From Micromonospora sp. R77 (GTDB lineage: Bacteria > Actinomycetota > Actinomycetes > Mycobacteriales > Micromonosporaceae), in the NCBI RefSeq assembly GCF_022747945.1, contig NZ_JALDST010000001.1:3162001-3226000 (forward strand): DNA of 64,000 nt, given 5' to 3'. The position numbers and the translations under genes were made by a program. The notes under the pieces are model-generated. The model was given only the letters and a program-made list of their open reading frames with translations, was not told the DNA's origin and made no database searches. Positions 24,582-32,428 of the stretch are shown one piece after another; the first letter of the stretch is position 1, and each line of letters starts with the position of its first letter.

Positions 24582-26546
24582 TCAGTCCTCGTCGGACTTT
24601 CCGCCGCCCATGCCGGAGGAGATCAGGTCCATCACCGAGGAGTCCTGGAGCGTGGTGACGTCACCGAGCGACCGGTTCTCCGCCACGTCCCGCAGCAGCC
24701 GGCGCATGATCTTGCCGGAGCGGGTCTTCGGCAGCTCCGGCACCAGCATGATCTGCCGGGGCTTGGCGATCGGGCCGAGCGTCCGGGCCACGTGGTTGCG
24801 CAGCTCGGCGATCAGCTGCTCGCCCGCCTCGCCGGAGACATCCGTGGTGCCACGCGGGATGGCGAACGCGACGATCGCCTGCCCGGTGGTCGGGTCGGTG
24901 GCGCCCACCACCGCCGCCTCCGCCACCGACGGGTGGCTGACCAGCGCCGACTCCACCTCCGTGGTGGAGATGTTGTGCCCCGACACCAGCATCACGTCGT
25001 CGACCCGGCCGAGCAGCCAGATGTGCCCGTCGTCGTCCTTCTTCGCCCCGTCACCGGCGAAGTACATCCCCTCGAACCGCGACCAGTACGTCTCGATGAA
25101 CCGGTTGTCGTCACCCCAGATGGTCCGCAGCATCGACGGCCACGGCTCGCGCAGCACCAGGTAACCGCCGCCGCCGTTCGGCACCGACTGGCCCTGGTCG
25201 TCCACCACGTCGGCGACGATCCCCGGCAGCGGGGTCATCGCCGAGCCGGGCTTCGTCTCGGTCACCCCCGGCAGCGGCGAGATCATGATCCCCCCGGTCT
25301 CGGTCTGCCACCAGGTGTCCACGATCGGCAGCGCGCCCTTGCCGACGTGCTGCCTGTACCACATCCACGCCTCCGGGTTGATCGGCTCGCCGACGCTGCC
25401 CAGCAGGCGCAGCGAGCTCAGGTCGTACCCGGCGGGGATGTCCTCGCCCCACTTCATCATGGTGCGGATCAGCGTCGGCGCGGTGTACAGGATGCTGACC
25501 CCGTACTTGTCGACCAGCTCCCAGAACCGGCCCTTGTGCGGGGTGTCCGGGGTGCCCTCGTACATCACCTGGGTGGCGCCGTTGGCGAGCGGGCCGTACA
25601 CGATGTAGGAGTGCCCGGTCACCCAGCCGATGTCGGCCGTGCACCAGTAGACGTCCGTCTCCGGCTTCAGGTCGAAGACCGCGTGCGTCGTCCAGGCCAC
25701 CTGGGTCAGGTAGCCGCCGGTGGTGTGCAGGATGCCCTTCGGCCGGGCCGTCGTGCCGCTGGTGTAGAGGATGAAGAGCGGGTGCTCCGCGTCGAACGGC
25801 TGCGCGGTGTGCTCCGGCGCCGCCGTCTCCACCGTCTCGTGCCACCAGCGGTCCTTCGCCGACCAGGCGACCTCCTCGACGGTGCGCCGGACCACCAGCA
25901 CGTGCTCCACCGACGGGCACTTCGCCACCGCCTCGTCCACCGTCGGCTTCAGCGCCGACGGCTTGCCGCGCCGGTAACCGCCGTCCGCGGTGATCACCAC
26001 TTTGGCGCTGGCGTCCTGGATCCGGTTGGTCAGCGCGTCGGCCGAGAAGCCGCCGAAGACCACGCTGTGCGTGGCGCCGATCCGGGCACAGGCCAGCATC
26101 GCCACCGCCGCCTCCGGGACCATCGGCAGATAGATCGCCACCCGGTCACCGGCCTCGACACCCAGCTCGGTCAGCGCGTTCGCCGCCTGACAGGTGAGCC
26201 GGTGCAGGTCGGCGTAGGTCAGGGTGCGGGTGTCGCCCGGCTCGCCCTCCCAGTGGATCGCCACCCGGTCGCCCCGGCCCGCCTCGACGTGCCGGTCCAG
26301 GCAGTTGTACGCCACGTTCAGCTGCCCGCCGACGAACCACTTCGCGAACGGCGGGTTCGACCAGTCGAGCACCTCGTCCCACTGCTTCGCCCAGTCCAGC
26401 CGCCCGGCCTGCCGCGCCCAGAAGCCCAGCCGGTCCTCGGCCGCCTCGGCGTACGCACCGGCGGTGACGTTGGCGTTCGCGGCGAGTTCGGCCGGCGGCG
26501 GGAACTGGCGCGTCTCGTTCAACAAGTTGGCCAATGCCTCGCTCAT
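24582..26546 (-). CDS. acsA: Acetyl-CoA synthetase (AMP-forming)
   Basis: 654 residues, the normal size. The enzyme activates acetate to acetyl-AMP and then acetyl-CoA in the cytoplasm. The AMP-binding P-loop is YTSGTTARPKGILHTTGGY; other Acs blocks are WWQTETGGIMISPLPG, AGDGAKKDDDGHIWLLGRVDDVMLVSGHNISTTEVESAL and the C-terminal lysine motif LPKTRSGKIMRRLLRD, where the Lys is the site of regulatory acylation in known enzymes. ATG at 26546 has GAAGGAG upstream. It is divergent from the Fic-like gene over a 254-base gap and is followed by a double terminator. Acs-neighbourhood conservation with a Fic-like gene suggests a link, unproven. Confidence 0.95.
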   Translation of the reverse strand: MSEALANLLNETRQFPPPAELAANANVTAGAYAEAAEDRLGFWARQAGRLDWAKQWDEVLDWSNPPFAKWFVGGQLNVAYNCLDRHVEAGRGDRVAIHWEGEPGDTRTLTYADLHRLTCQAANALTELGVEAGDRVAIYLPMVPEAAVAMLACARIGATHSVVFGGFSADALTNRIQDASAKVVITADGGYRRGKPSALKPTVDEAVAKCPSVEHVLVVRRTVEEVAWSAKDRWWHETVETAAPEHTAQPFDAEHPLFILYTSGTTARPKGILHTTGGYLTQVAWTTHAVFDLKPETDVYWCTADIGWVTGHSYIVYGPLANGATQVMYEGTPDTPHKGRFWELVDKYGVSILYTAPTLIRTMMKWGEDIPAGYDLSSLRLLGSVGEPINPEAWMWYRQHVGKGALPIVDTWWQTETGGIMISPLPGVTETKPGSAMTPLPGIVADVVDDQGQSVPNGGGGYLVLREPWPSMLRTIWGDDNRFIETYWSRFEGMYFAGDGAKKDDDGHIWLLGRVDDVMLVSGHNISTTEVESALVSHPSVAEAAVVGATDPTTGQAIVAFAIPRGTTDVSGEAGEQLIAELRNHVARTLGPIAKPRQIMLVPELPKTRSGKIMRRLLRDVAENRSLGDVTTLQDSSVMDLISSGMGGGKSDED

Positions 26547-26800
26547 GCGGGAACTCCTTCGTCGCGTGACCTGCGTCTCCTACCCGGCTGAGGTTAGTCG
26601 GGCCGTACCCCCTCCGCGACCGCCCGGTGACCGCCGCCGCGCCCAGCGGCCGGCATCGCGCGCCCAGTAGTAAGGACGGCTGCCTTTTTCGTCGCCCCCC
26701 GCGCGCCGGACCGCGCCGCACCCGCGTGCCGGACGTGGCTCGGGTCGCGTTGCGGGCGGGTGCGGGCCGGGCGGGCCGTCCGGGTGGATAGCGTGACGGG

Positions 26801-27547
26801 GTGACCGCCGATCCGCTCGCCCCGCTGCTCGCGCTCGCCGACATCGCGCCCGCCGTCGAGCGCGCCCGCGACCAGGTCGACCAGGCCCACCGGCACCGCG
26901 CGCTGCGCCGGCACGGTGGCCAGGTCGCCGCCGAGGTCAGCCTCCGCTGCGCGGTCGCCAGCGCCGCGCTGGAGGGGCACGTCCACGAGCGGGAGGCGGT
27001 CCGCGCCGGCACCGTCACCGACCCGGTGCTCCAGGGTGCGCTGCGGGTCGCCGGGGCGCTGCCCGGACTGGCCGACCTCTGGCCGAAGGCTCCCCGGCAG
27101 GCCCTCGCCCGGCTGCACGTCCTCGCCGCCCGCGACGTGGTCCCGGAGGCGGAACTGGGCCGACCGGTGGCCGACCCGGTGGTCGCCGCCCGCCTCGACG
27201 GGCTGGCCGGCCTCGTCGCCGGCGGCACCAAGGTCTCCCCGCTGGTGCTGGCCGCCGTGGTGCACGGCGAACTGCTGAACCTGCGTCCGTTCGCCGGGCC
27301 GTCCGGGGTGGTGGCGAGGGCCGCCGCCCGGCTGGTGCTGATCTCCACCGGGTCCGACCCGCGCGGGCTGGTCGCCACGGACGTCGGCCACCGGGAGCGG
27401 GAACCGGAGTACGTGGGCGCGGCCGGCGCCTTCGCCACCGGCACGCCCGACGGGCTGCGCTCCTGGCTGCGCCACTACCTGGCCGCCGTCGAGGTGGGCG
27501 CCGACCAGATCGGTCTGATCGGCGACGAGGTGCTCGCCGCCGACTGA
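26801..27547 (+). CDS. Fic-fold-like protein with degenerate active site
   Basis: 248 residues from GTG at 26801. Mostly alpha-helical. The segment H155-GELLNLRPFAGPSGVVAR173 lines up with the Fic core (HxxFxxIHPFxDGNGRxxR), with Pro163-Phe164, Gly166, Gly169 and Arg173 in place. But the catalytic His before Pro-Phe is Arg162, and the Asn of GNG is Ser168, so AMP transfer as in Fic enzymes is unlikely. N-terminal LRCAVASAALEGH may be the start of the fold; no clear inhibitory helix motif was seen. It is divergent from acsA. Since Acs is a known target of adenylylation-like acylation control, a pseudoenzyme regulator is conceivable, but this is speculation. Confidence 0.65.
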   Translation: MTADPLAPLLALADIAPAVERARDQVDQAHRHRALRRHGGQVAAEVSLRCAVASAALEGHVHEREAVRAGTVTDPVLQGALRVAGALPGLADLWPKAPRQALARLHVLAARDVVPEAELGRPVADPVVAARLDGLAGLVAGGTKVSPLVLAAVVHGELLNLRPFAGPSGVVARAAARLVLISTGSDPRGLVATDVGHREREPEYVGAAGAFATGTPDGLRSWLRHYLAAVEVGADQIGLIGDEVLAAD

Positions 27548-27553
27548 GCCGGG

Positions 27554-28186
27554 TCAGTCCCGGCGGACCGCCCGGTTCACCTTCGACTGGAGGGCGCGCC
27601 GGGCCAGCGGCCCCAGGTCGTCCACGATCTCGATGAGCACCGCGAGCTGGTCGAGCGCGGCCAGGGCCCGGTCCGCAGCCGCCCGGTCCACACCGTCGTA
27701 GAGCTCGAACCCGATGAACGCGGCCGAGACGGCGCGGGCCAGCCCGGGAACGTCCGCGATCTCGGCGAACGGGGAACCGGCGAGCAGCCGACGCAGCACC
27801 GCTTCGAGCTCGTCCACCCAGAGCTGCAGCGCCCCGGCGGTCGGGGCGGCGAGCCGCTCGTCGGTCTGCGCCCCGGCGAGCATCTGGGCGAGGAACGAGA
27901 CGTTGCCCAGCTCGCGTTCCTGCTCGTGCAGGGCGCGCCCGACGGCGAGCAGCTCCCGCAGCGAGCCGACCCCGGACAGGCGGTCCGACCAGTGCGCCAC
28001 CCGCTCGGCGGTGCTGGCCCGGCAGGCCGCCGTCAGCAGGTCGTCGACACTGCCGTAGTGGTAGAACACCAGCGCCTGGTTCACCCCGGCGGCGGCGGCG
28101 ATGGTACGCGCCGAGATCCCGGCGATGCCGTGCTGACGGATCGCCGCGATCGCCCCGTCGAGGAGGCGTTGCTTGGTGTCGGACAT
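27554..28186 (-). CDS. TetR family transcriptional regulator
   Basis: 210 residues from ATG at 28186, with GAGGAGAACC directly upstream. The HTH occupies about residues 5-50: TKQRLLDGAIAAIRQHGIAGISARTIAAAAGVNQALVFYHYGSVDDLL. The C-terminal ligand domain contains LLAVGRALHEQERELGNVSFLAQMLAGAQTDERL. It is the last gene of a three-gene minus-strand operon and the likely repressor that binds the two TTGAGC-N4-GCTCAA sites before the first gene. Its start lies inside the 3' end of the upstream gene (106-base overlap). Confidence 0.9.
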   Translation of the reverse strand: MSDTKQRLLDGAIAAIRQHGIAGISARTIAAAAGVNQALVFYHYGSVDDLLTAACRASTAERVAHWSDRLSGVGSLRELLAVGRALHEQERELGNVSFLAQMLAGAQTDERLAAPTAGALQLWVDELEAVLRRLLAGSPFAEIADVPGLARAVSAAFIGFELYDGVDRAAADRALAALDQLAVLIEIVDDLGPLARRALQSKVNRAVRRD

Positions 28187-29445
28187 GGTTCTCCTCGGGG
28201 CGTCGCCGGATGCGGCGGTGCGATCATCGCATCGGTGACCAGCTGGGCCAGCCAGGCCGGACCGGGCAGCCGCAGCGTCCAACCGACCAGCGCCCAGCCC
28301 AGGTGGAGATGTTCGAGCGCGCGGGCGACGGCGGCCACCCCCCGTTCCTCGTGGCCGTCGTCGCCCGCGTACCCGGCCCGGGAGAGCACCCGGGAGTGTT
28401 CCCGGGCGGGCCGGACGATCAGCCCGACCGGACGCCGCCGGGCGAGGAAACGCCACGTCGCCGCGCACGGCCCGCAGTCGTCGTCGAGCCAGAGCACCGC
28501 CGGCTGCCCCGAGGCGTACGGCCGCCAGCGCGGCCACCAGTCCCGGACGTGCCGCCGGTAGGTGTGCCAGGTGTCGCCGTACCGGATGGCGAGGTCGTGC
28601 CGTTCGTGTGGCTCGGCCACCCCGGCGGAGAAGGCCACGGCCGCCACTGCCGCCGCCGGCAGCGTGACGCTGCCGGTCACCACGGCGGTGAGCAGCAGCA
28701 GGGCCACGGCACCGCACTGCATCGGGTTGGCCAGGTAGGCGTAGGGACCGGTGGTGACGAGCCGGCGAGGTGGATCCCAGGGGTACGGGGTGCCCCCGCC
28801 CCGGGTGACGAACTCCCGTACAGCGGTGAGCGCCGGCGTGGCGACGAGCAGGGCGACCTGCGCGACGAGCAGCGCCGTGCCCGCCGGCAGTGCGGTGAGC
28901 CGGGCCCAGGAGCCGTCACCCGATTCGAGGGCCAGCGACGGCACGAACCAGAGCAGCAGGGCGGTGAAGAGGGCGACCTGGAGCAGGGCCCGGGCCCGCA
29001 GGTGCCGCCGGTCGGCGCAGAACCGGCCGAGCAGCTGCGCCGGCAGGGCCACGGCCACCAGACCGACCAGCTCGCCGACCAGCCAGTGCGGACCCAGCCG
29101 CACCAGCGGGTGCAGGGCGGGCATCGCGACGACGTCGACCCAGAGCAGCAGGCCGATCGCCGACGGCAGCGGCAGCACCCGGCGGAGCAGCACCGGGACC
29201 GCCCCCCACAGGACCGCCCAGCCGATCCAGAGGTCCACCGGCATGCCCCGGTAGGCGCCCCGTACCGGGGCGAAGGCGTACCAGCCGGTCGACCGGGCCG
29301 CCTCGTGCAGGGCGGCGATCCCGACCAGGGCGGCCACGAACGCCAGCAGCGCGGCCGCGCGGGCGTCCCGGTGCCGTTCGTACCGGCCGGCGGCGACCAG
29401 TGCGGCGAGGGGCACCGCCAGGCCGAGGTAACGGACCGCCGTCAT
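28081..29445 (-). CDS. Membrane methyltransferase (ICMT/PEMT type) fused to a DCC thioredoxin-like domain
   Basis: 454 residues from ATG at 29445, with GAGGGGACCGCG upstream. The N-terminal about 300 residues hold many membrane helices and then the isoprenylcysteine-methyltransferase-like block RRLVTTGPYAYLANPMQCGAVALLL followed by EPHERHDLAIRYGDTWHTYRRHV, where ICMT/NnrU-like enzymes bind S-adenosylmethionine. The C-terminal about 120 residues hold a DCC motif (LWLDDDCGPCAATWRFLARRR) of the DUF393 thiol-disulfide family. The fusion is unusual. The final 45 residues are low-complexity and overlap the tetR start, so the true end may be earlier. Expressed with the SRPBCC gene 55 bases upstream. 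Confidence 0.75.
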   Translation of the reverse strand: MTAVRYLGLAVPLAALVAAGRYERHRDARAAALLAFVAALVGIAALHEAARSTGWYAFAPVRGAYRGMPVDLWIGWAVLWGAVPVLLRRVLPLPSAIGLLLWVDVVAMPALHPLVRLGPHWLVGELVGLVAVALPAQLLGRFCADRRHLRARALLQVALFTALLLWFVPSLALESGDGSWARLTALPAGTALLVAQVALLVATPALTAVREFVTRGGGTPYPWDPPRRLVTTGPYAYLANPMQCGAVALLLLTAVVTGSVTLPAAAVAAVAFSAGVAEPHERHDLAIRYGDTWHTYRRHVRDWWPRWRPYASGQPAVLWLDDDCGPCAATWRFLARRRPVGLIVRPAREHSRVLSRAGYAGDDGHEERGVAAVARALEHLHLGWALVGWTLRLPGPAWLAQLVTDAMIAPPHPATPRGEPCPTPSNASSTGRSRRSVSTASPGSRRVPSPPPPG

Positions 29446-29500
29446 CGCGGTCCCCTCATCGTCGTCACGGTCCGGTCACCGTCGTCGCGGTCGGTCGTCG

Positions 29501-30397
29501 TCATCGCAGGTCCGTCATGTCGAGCAGGTGCCCGACGCCGGCGCCGAGGAGGAACTGCTGCAACGGGCCGAAGTACCAGGAGGGGTCGAGGCCCCGCCGG
29601 TAGTCGACGACGACGGTGACCTCCGTGTGCCCGGGATCGACCGCCCGCCACCGGACGTCGGCGTGCTGCCAGGTGAACCACCGGGCGGTGATCGAGGTGT
29701 CCTCGACGAACCGGAAGGCGACGTGCTGAGCTTCCCGGGCCTCGACCTCGGCGACGAGATGACCGCCCGGTCCGTGCGCGCTGCCGTGGTAGCCGAACAT
29801 CCAGCGGTCACCGGCAGCGAGTCCGTCGCCGGTGATCCGGCCGGGCATGGGCACACCGAGCATCCGCAGCGGCACCGAGCGCGCGGGCTCCGGGTGCGGG
29901 CCGGCGGTGAGCCGAGCGGCCACCTGGTCGGCCGGTAGCGCGACGACGCGGACCACCTCGACCCGCTGCCCGGGGGAGACCCGCGGACCGAGCCCGGTCC
30001 CTTCGAGACCCGGCAGGAGCAGCAGCGGCACGGCGACGATCGCATAGGCCCGGGACGACTTCCGCAGCGCGCGAAGCAGGGCGGTGGTGCCGTGCACCAC
30101 CGCATAGACCAGCGGTGCGGCCAGCACCACGCAGACGGCCCCCTCGTGCAGCGCCACCGCCGCCAGCAGCAGGACGATGGTGGTGACGACGAAGACCCGC
30201 CCGTGGGCCGTACGCCCGGGGGTGAGGGCCAGCCCGGCGGCCAGCAGCACGGGCAGTCCCACGAAGAGCAGGGCGCTGTCGGCGCGTCCCTCCCGCACGG
30301 TCAGCACGAAGACGACCACCCCGAACGCGGCGATCAGTCCGGCCAGGACCCAGTTGGCGGTGGTGCGTCGAGGTGGCTGTTCATCCTGCTCGGTCAT
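29501..30397 (-). CDS. Membrane protein with C-terminal SRPBCC-like domain
   Basis: 298 residues from ATG at 30397. Four or five hydrophobic segments (WVLAGLIAAFGVVVFVLTV, SALLFVGLPVLLAAGLAL, VFVVTTIVLLLAAVALHEGA, AYAIVAVPLLLLPGLEG) are followed by a soluble domain of about 150 residues. It has the polyketide-cyclase/START-like feel of VARLTAGP ... PMPGRITGDGLAAGDRWMFGYHG ... VTVVVDYRRGLDPSWYFGPLQQFLLGAGVGHLLDM, which suggests binding of a hydrophobic ligand. It is the first gene of the TetR-controlled operon, with operator 1 only 16 bases before its start. Function unknown. Confidence 0.7.
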   Translation of the reverse strand: MTEQDEQPPRRTTANWVLAGLIAAFGVVVFVLTVREGRADSALLFVGLPVLLAAGLALTPGRTAHGRVFVVTTIVLLLAAVALHEGAVCVVLAAPLVYAVVHGTTALLRALRKSSRAYAIVAVPLLLLPGLEGTGLGPRVSPGQRVEVVRVVALPADQVAARLTAGPHPEPARSVPLRMLGVPMPGRITGDGLAAGDRWMFGYHGSAHGPGGHLVAEVEAREAQHVAFRFVEDTSITARWFTWQHADVRWRAVDPGHTEVTVVVDYRRGLDPSWYFGPLQQFLLGAGVGHLLDMTDLR

Positions 30398-30412
30398 GGC
30401 GCTTCCCCCGTC

Positions 30413-30463
30413 TTTGAGCGAGTGCTCAAAACGCAGCATAGGCGGTTTTGAGCAACTGCTCAA
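30413..30463 (-). promoter_or_regulatory. Twin TetR operators TTGAGC-N4-GCTCAA
   Basis: Site 1: TTTGAGC at 30413-30419, GAGT, GCTCAAA at 30424-30430. Site 2: TTGAGC at 30448-30453, AACT, GCTCAA at 30458-30463. Both are perfect palindromes with the same arms, and their centres are 34 bases apart. They sit directly upstream of the first gene of the operon whose last gene is a TetR regulator, so autoregulation is the simplest reading. Confidence 0.8.
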
Positions 30464-30622
30464 TCCCGTGCCGGGCGCGTTGTTCGGCACCAGCGGGGTC
30501 GGGCCGGCAGCCGGCGGTCCGGATGGTCCAGAGCGGGAGAGAGAGGGCATTCCCCGGCGGCACGGCAGTAGGGGGCGCAGGGGGCGGTGGTCGTGCCGGC
30601 GTCCCGGTCGGGCGGCGATGCC

Positions 30623-30669
30623 GCCGTTCGGTCAGGCGGTGACGTTGCCGTTCCGGTCAGGCGGTGACG
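30623..30669. repeat. Short tandem duplication across the 3' end of the HAD gene
   Basis: GCCGTTCGGTCAGGCGGTGACG at 30623-30644 is repeated at 30647-30669 with one extra C. The second copy contains the stop of the minus-strand HAD gene; the first lies beyond it. It looks like a recent slip duplication of the gene end. Confidence 0.7.
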
Positions 30670-31466
30670 GCGGGAGTGGCGCGGGTGCGGCGGTGACGGC
30701 CGTACCAGGCGATGCCGATGGCCACGCCGACGCCGACCCCGAGCGCCGCGGCGGCGACCGGCACGCCGGGACGCTCCCGCAGCCGCCGGCCCAGCGGGAC
30801 CGGGTGCCGGAACTCCAGCACCGGCCAGGAGTTCTCCACGGCCAGCTTGCGCAGCGCGCGGTCCGGGTTGACCACGGTCGGGTGGCCGACGCACTCCAGC
30901 AACGGCCGGTCACTGTACGAGTCGGAGTAGGCGTACGAGTCGGCCAGGTCGTAGCCGCGCGCGGCGGCCAGCTCGCCGACCGCGTCGACCTTCCTCGGGC
31001 CGGCCGCGTAGAACTCGACCTCGCCGCTGTAGCGGCCGTCCTCGACCGCCATCCGGGTGGCGATCACGTCGGTGACCCCGAGCAGCTCGCCGATCGGCCG
31101 GACCATCTCGTCGCCGGAGGCGGAGACCAGCACGACGTCCCGCCCGGCGGCCTGGTGCTCCTCGATCAGGGCGGCGGCCTCGGCGTACACATAGGGGTTG
31201 ATCAGCTCGTGCAGCGTCTCCGCGACGATCTGGCGGACCTGTTCCACCTGCCAGCCCTTGCAGAGTGTGGCCAGGTAGTCCCGGGTGCGGGCCATGGTCT
31301 GCTCGTCGGTGCCGCCCAGCCGGAACATCAGCTGCGCGTACGCCGACTTGACCACGTCCCGCCGGGTGATCAGCCCATCCCGGTAGAACGGCCGTCCGAA
31401 TGCCAAGGCGCTCGACTTGGCGATGACGGTCTTGTCCAGATCGAAGAAAGCGGCACTTCGGCCCAC
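30657..31466 (-). CDS. HAD superfamily IB hydrolase (SerB-like phosphatase), membrane-tailed
   Basis: 269 residues. HAD motif I FFDLDKTVI gives nucleophile Asp9 and acid/base Asp11. Motif II is LVSASGDEM (Ser), motif III is near GPRKVDAV (Lys), and motif IV is AYSDSYSDRPLLECVGHP. It is like actinobacterial HAD-IB phosphatases of the phosphoserine-phosphatase type. A C-terminal hydrophobic stretch (VAAAALGVGVGVAIGIAWYG) probably ties it to the membrane. In actinobacteria this family commonly lies beside the Ssd/Tad genes and a glutaredoxin, as here. The true substrate is not known. Confidence 0.9.
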   Translation of the reverse strand: MGRSAAFFDLDKTVIAKSSALAFGRPFYRDGLITRRDVVKSAYAQLMFRLGGTDEQTMARTRDYLATLCKGWQVEQVRQIVAETLHELINPYVYAEAAALIEEHQAAGRDVVLVSASGDEMVRPIGELLGVTDVIATRMAVEDGRYSGEVEFYAAGPRKVDAVGELAAARGYDLADSYAYSDSYSDRPLLECVGHPTVVNPDRALRKLAVENSWPVLEFRHPVPLGRRLRERPGVPVAAAALGVGVGVAIGIAWYGRHRRTRATPAVTA

Positions 31467-31858
31467 GGCGCGAAAGTCTAGCCCGATGGCACCGGGTCGG
31501 CGGGTGCCCGGGGGTTCCGGTACGGCATCACTCTCCGACGTCTCACCCTACAGTGACGGCGATCACACTCTCCGAACATAAATTAGCGGTCCGTGGACCG
31601 GACACCACTCGACGTATACCGGTTCACTGCGGCATGCTGGTGCACGCGACGGTCGTTCACGTCCGGTTCGCGCAGCAGGCCCTCGGCGGTTGCACCCCCC
31701 GTGACCGCTGAGTGGGTTCGGCTCAACCCCCCCGGAGCCGAACCTCCGACGACCCCCGTCACCCCCCGACGGGGGTCGTCCCTTTCCGATGGAGCGCTCC
31801 AACCCCGGGTCACCGCTCGAATTCCCGGTGGAACCGCTGCCGGGTAGCGTTCCACGGC
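31467..31858. promoter_or_regulatory. Intergenic region with two strong hairpins
   Basis: About 390 bases between divergent genes. 31545-31600 is relatively AT-rich (aacataaattag) and should hold the HAD promoter. Two plus-strand hairpins lie in tandem: GGTTCGGCTC/GAGCCGAACC at 31715-31724/31735-31744, and GACGACCCCCGTC/GACGGGGGTCGTC at 31748-31760/31768-31780, the second followed by CCTTTCC. They resemble terminators, but no gene ends before them, so a short RNA from about 31590 is possible. Confidence 0.55.
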
Positions 31859-32281
31859 GTGGTACGTAGTTGGAGCCTGGCCGTCCTGATGCTGGCCTGT
31901 GGCGTCGTCGTGGCCGTCACCCAGGAACTGCCCTGGATCGGCGGCATCGAGTTCGTGTTCTTCGTGGCCCTGGCCGGCCTGCTGTCGCCGCTGGTCTTCC
32001 CGCGCTCGCTGCCTGCCCTGGAAGCGCAGCGACGCAGTAGCGTGGACGGCCGTCCGATCGTCTACTGGCGTCCCGGATGCCGGTACTGCCTCCAACTCCG
32101 ACTGCGCCTCGGGCGCTCGGCATCCCGGGCTCACTGGGTCGACATCTGGCGCGACCCGACGGGCGCGGCGACGGTACGGGCGGCCACCGGCGGCGACGAG
32201 ACGGTGCCGACGGTGGTGGTCGACGGGGAGCCGTACGTCAATCCCGGGCCGGCATGGGTGCGGCAACGGCTGACCCGATGA
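31859..32281 (+). CDS. Membrane-anchored mycoredoxin/glutaredoxin-like protein
   Basis: 140 residues from GTG at 31859. Two hydrophobic helices (LAVLMLACGVVVAVTQELPW and IEFVFFVALAGLLSPLVF, about 7-46) precede a glutaredoxin domain. The redox motif is C74-R-Y-C77 in YWRPGCRYCLQLRLRL, matching the CxYC of mycoredoxins, followed by DIWRDPTGAATVRA and TVPTVVVDGEPYVNP (cis-Pro region TVPT). It would reduce mixed disulfides with mycothiol near the membrane. No Shine-Dalgarno is visible, so it may be leaderless. The longer open frame to 31712 runs through the hairpins and is rejected. Confidence 0.85.
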   Translation: MVRSWSLAVLMLACGVVVAVTQELPWIGGIEFVFFVALAGLLSPLVFPRSLPALEAQRRSSVDGRPIVYWRPGCRYCLQLRLRLGRSASRAHWVDIWRDPTGAATVRAATGGDETVPTVVVDGEPYVNPGPAWVRQRLTR

Positions 32282-32428
32282 CAGCGGGCCGGCGGCGCGG
32301 ACCCGCATCGCCGGTGGGCGAACCCGAACGAGTGCCGGCCCCCGTCCCGGAGTCAGGGTCGACGCGGGCGAGGGCCGGATCGCGGGCGGTGTTGAGCCCC
32401 GGCGGTGGGATCGAGGGTCAGTCGATCG

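Noticed and set aside
31583-32308. Minus-strand ORF of 241 codons over the mycoredoxin
   Set aside because: No domain, runs through both hairpins; the plus-strand CRYC protein is the real gene.
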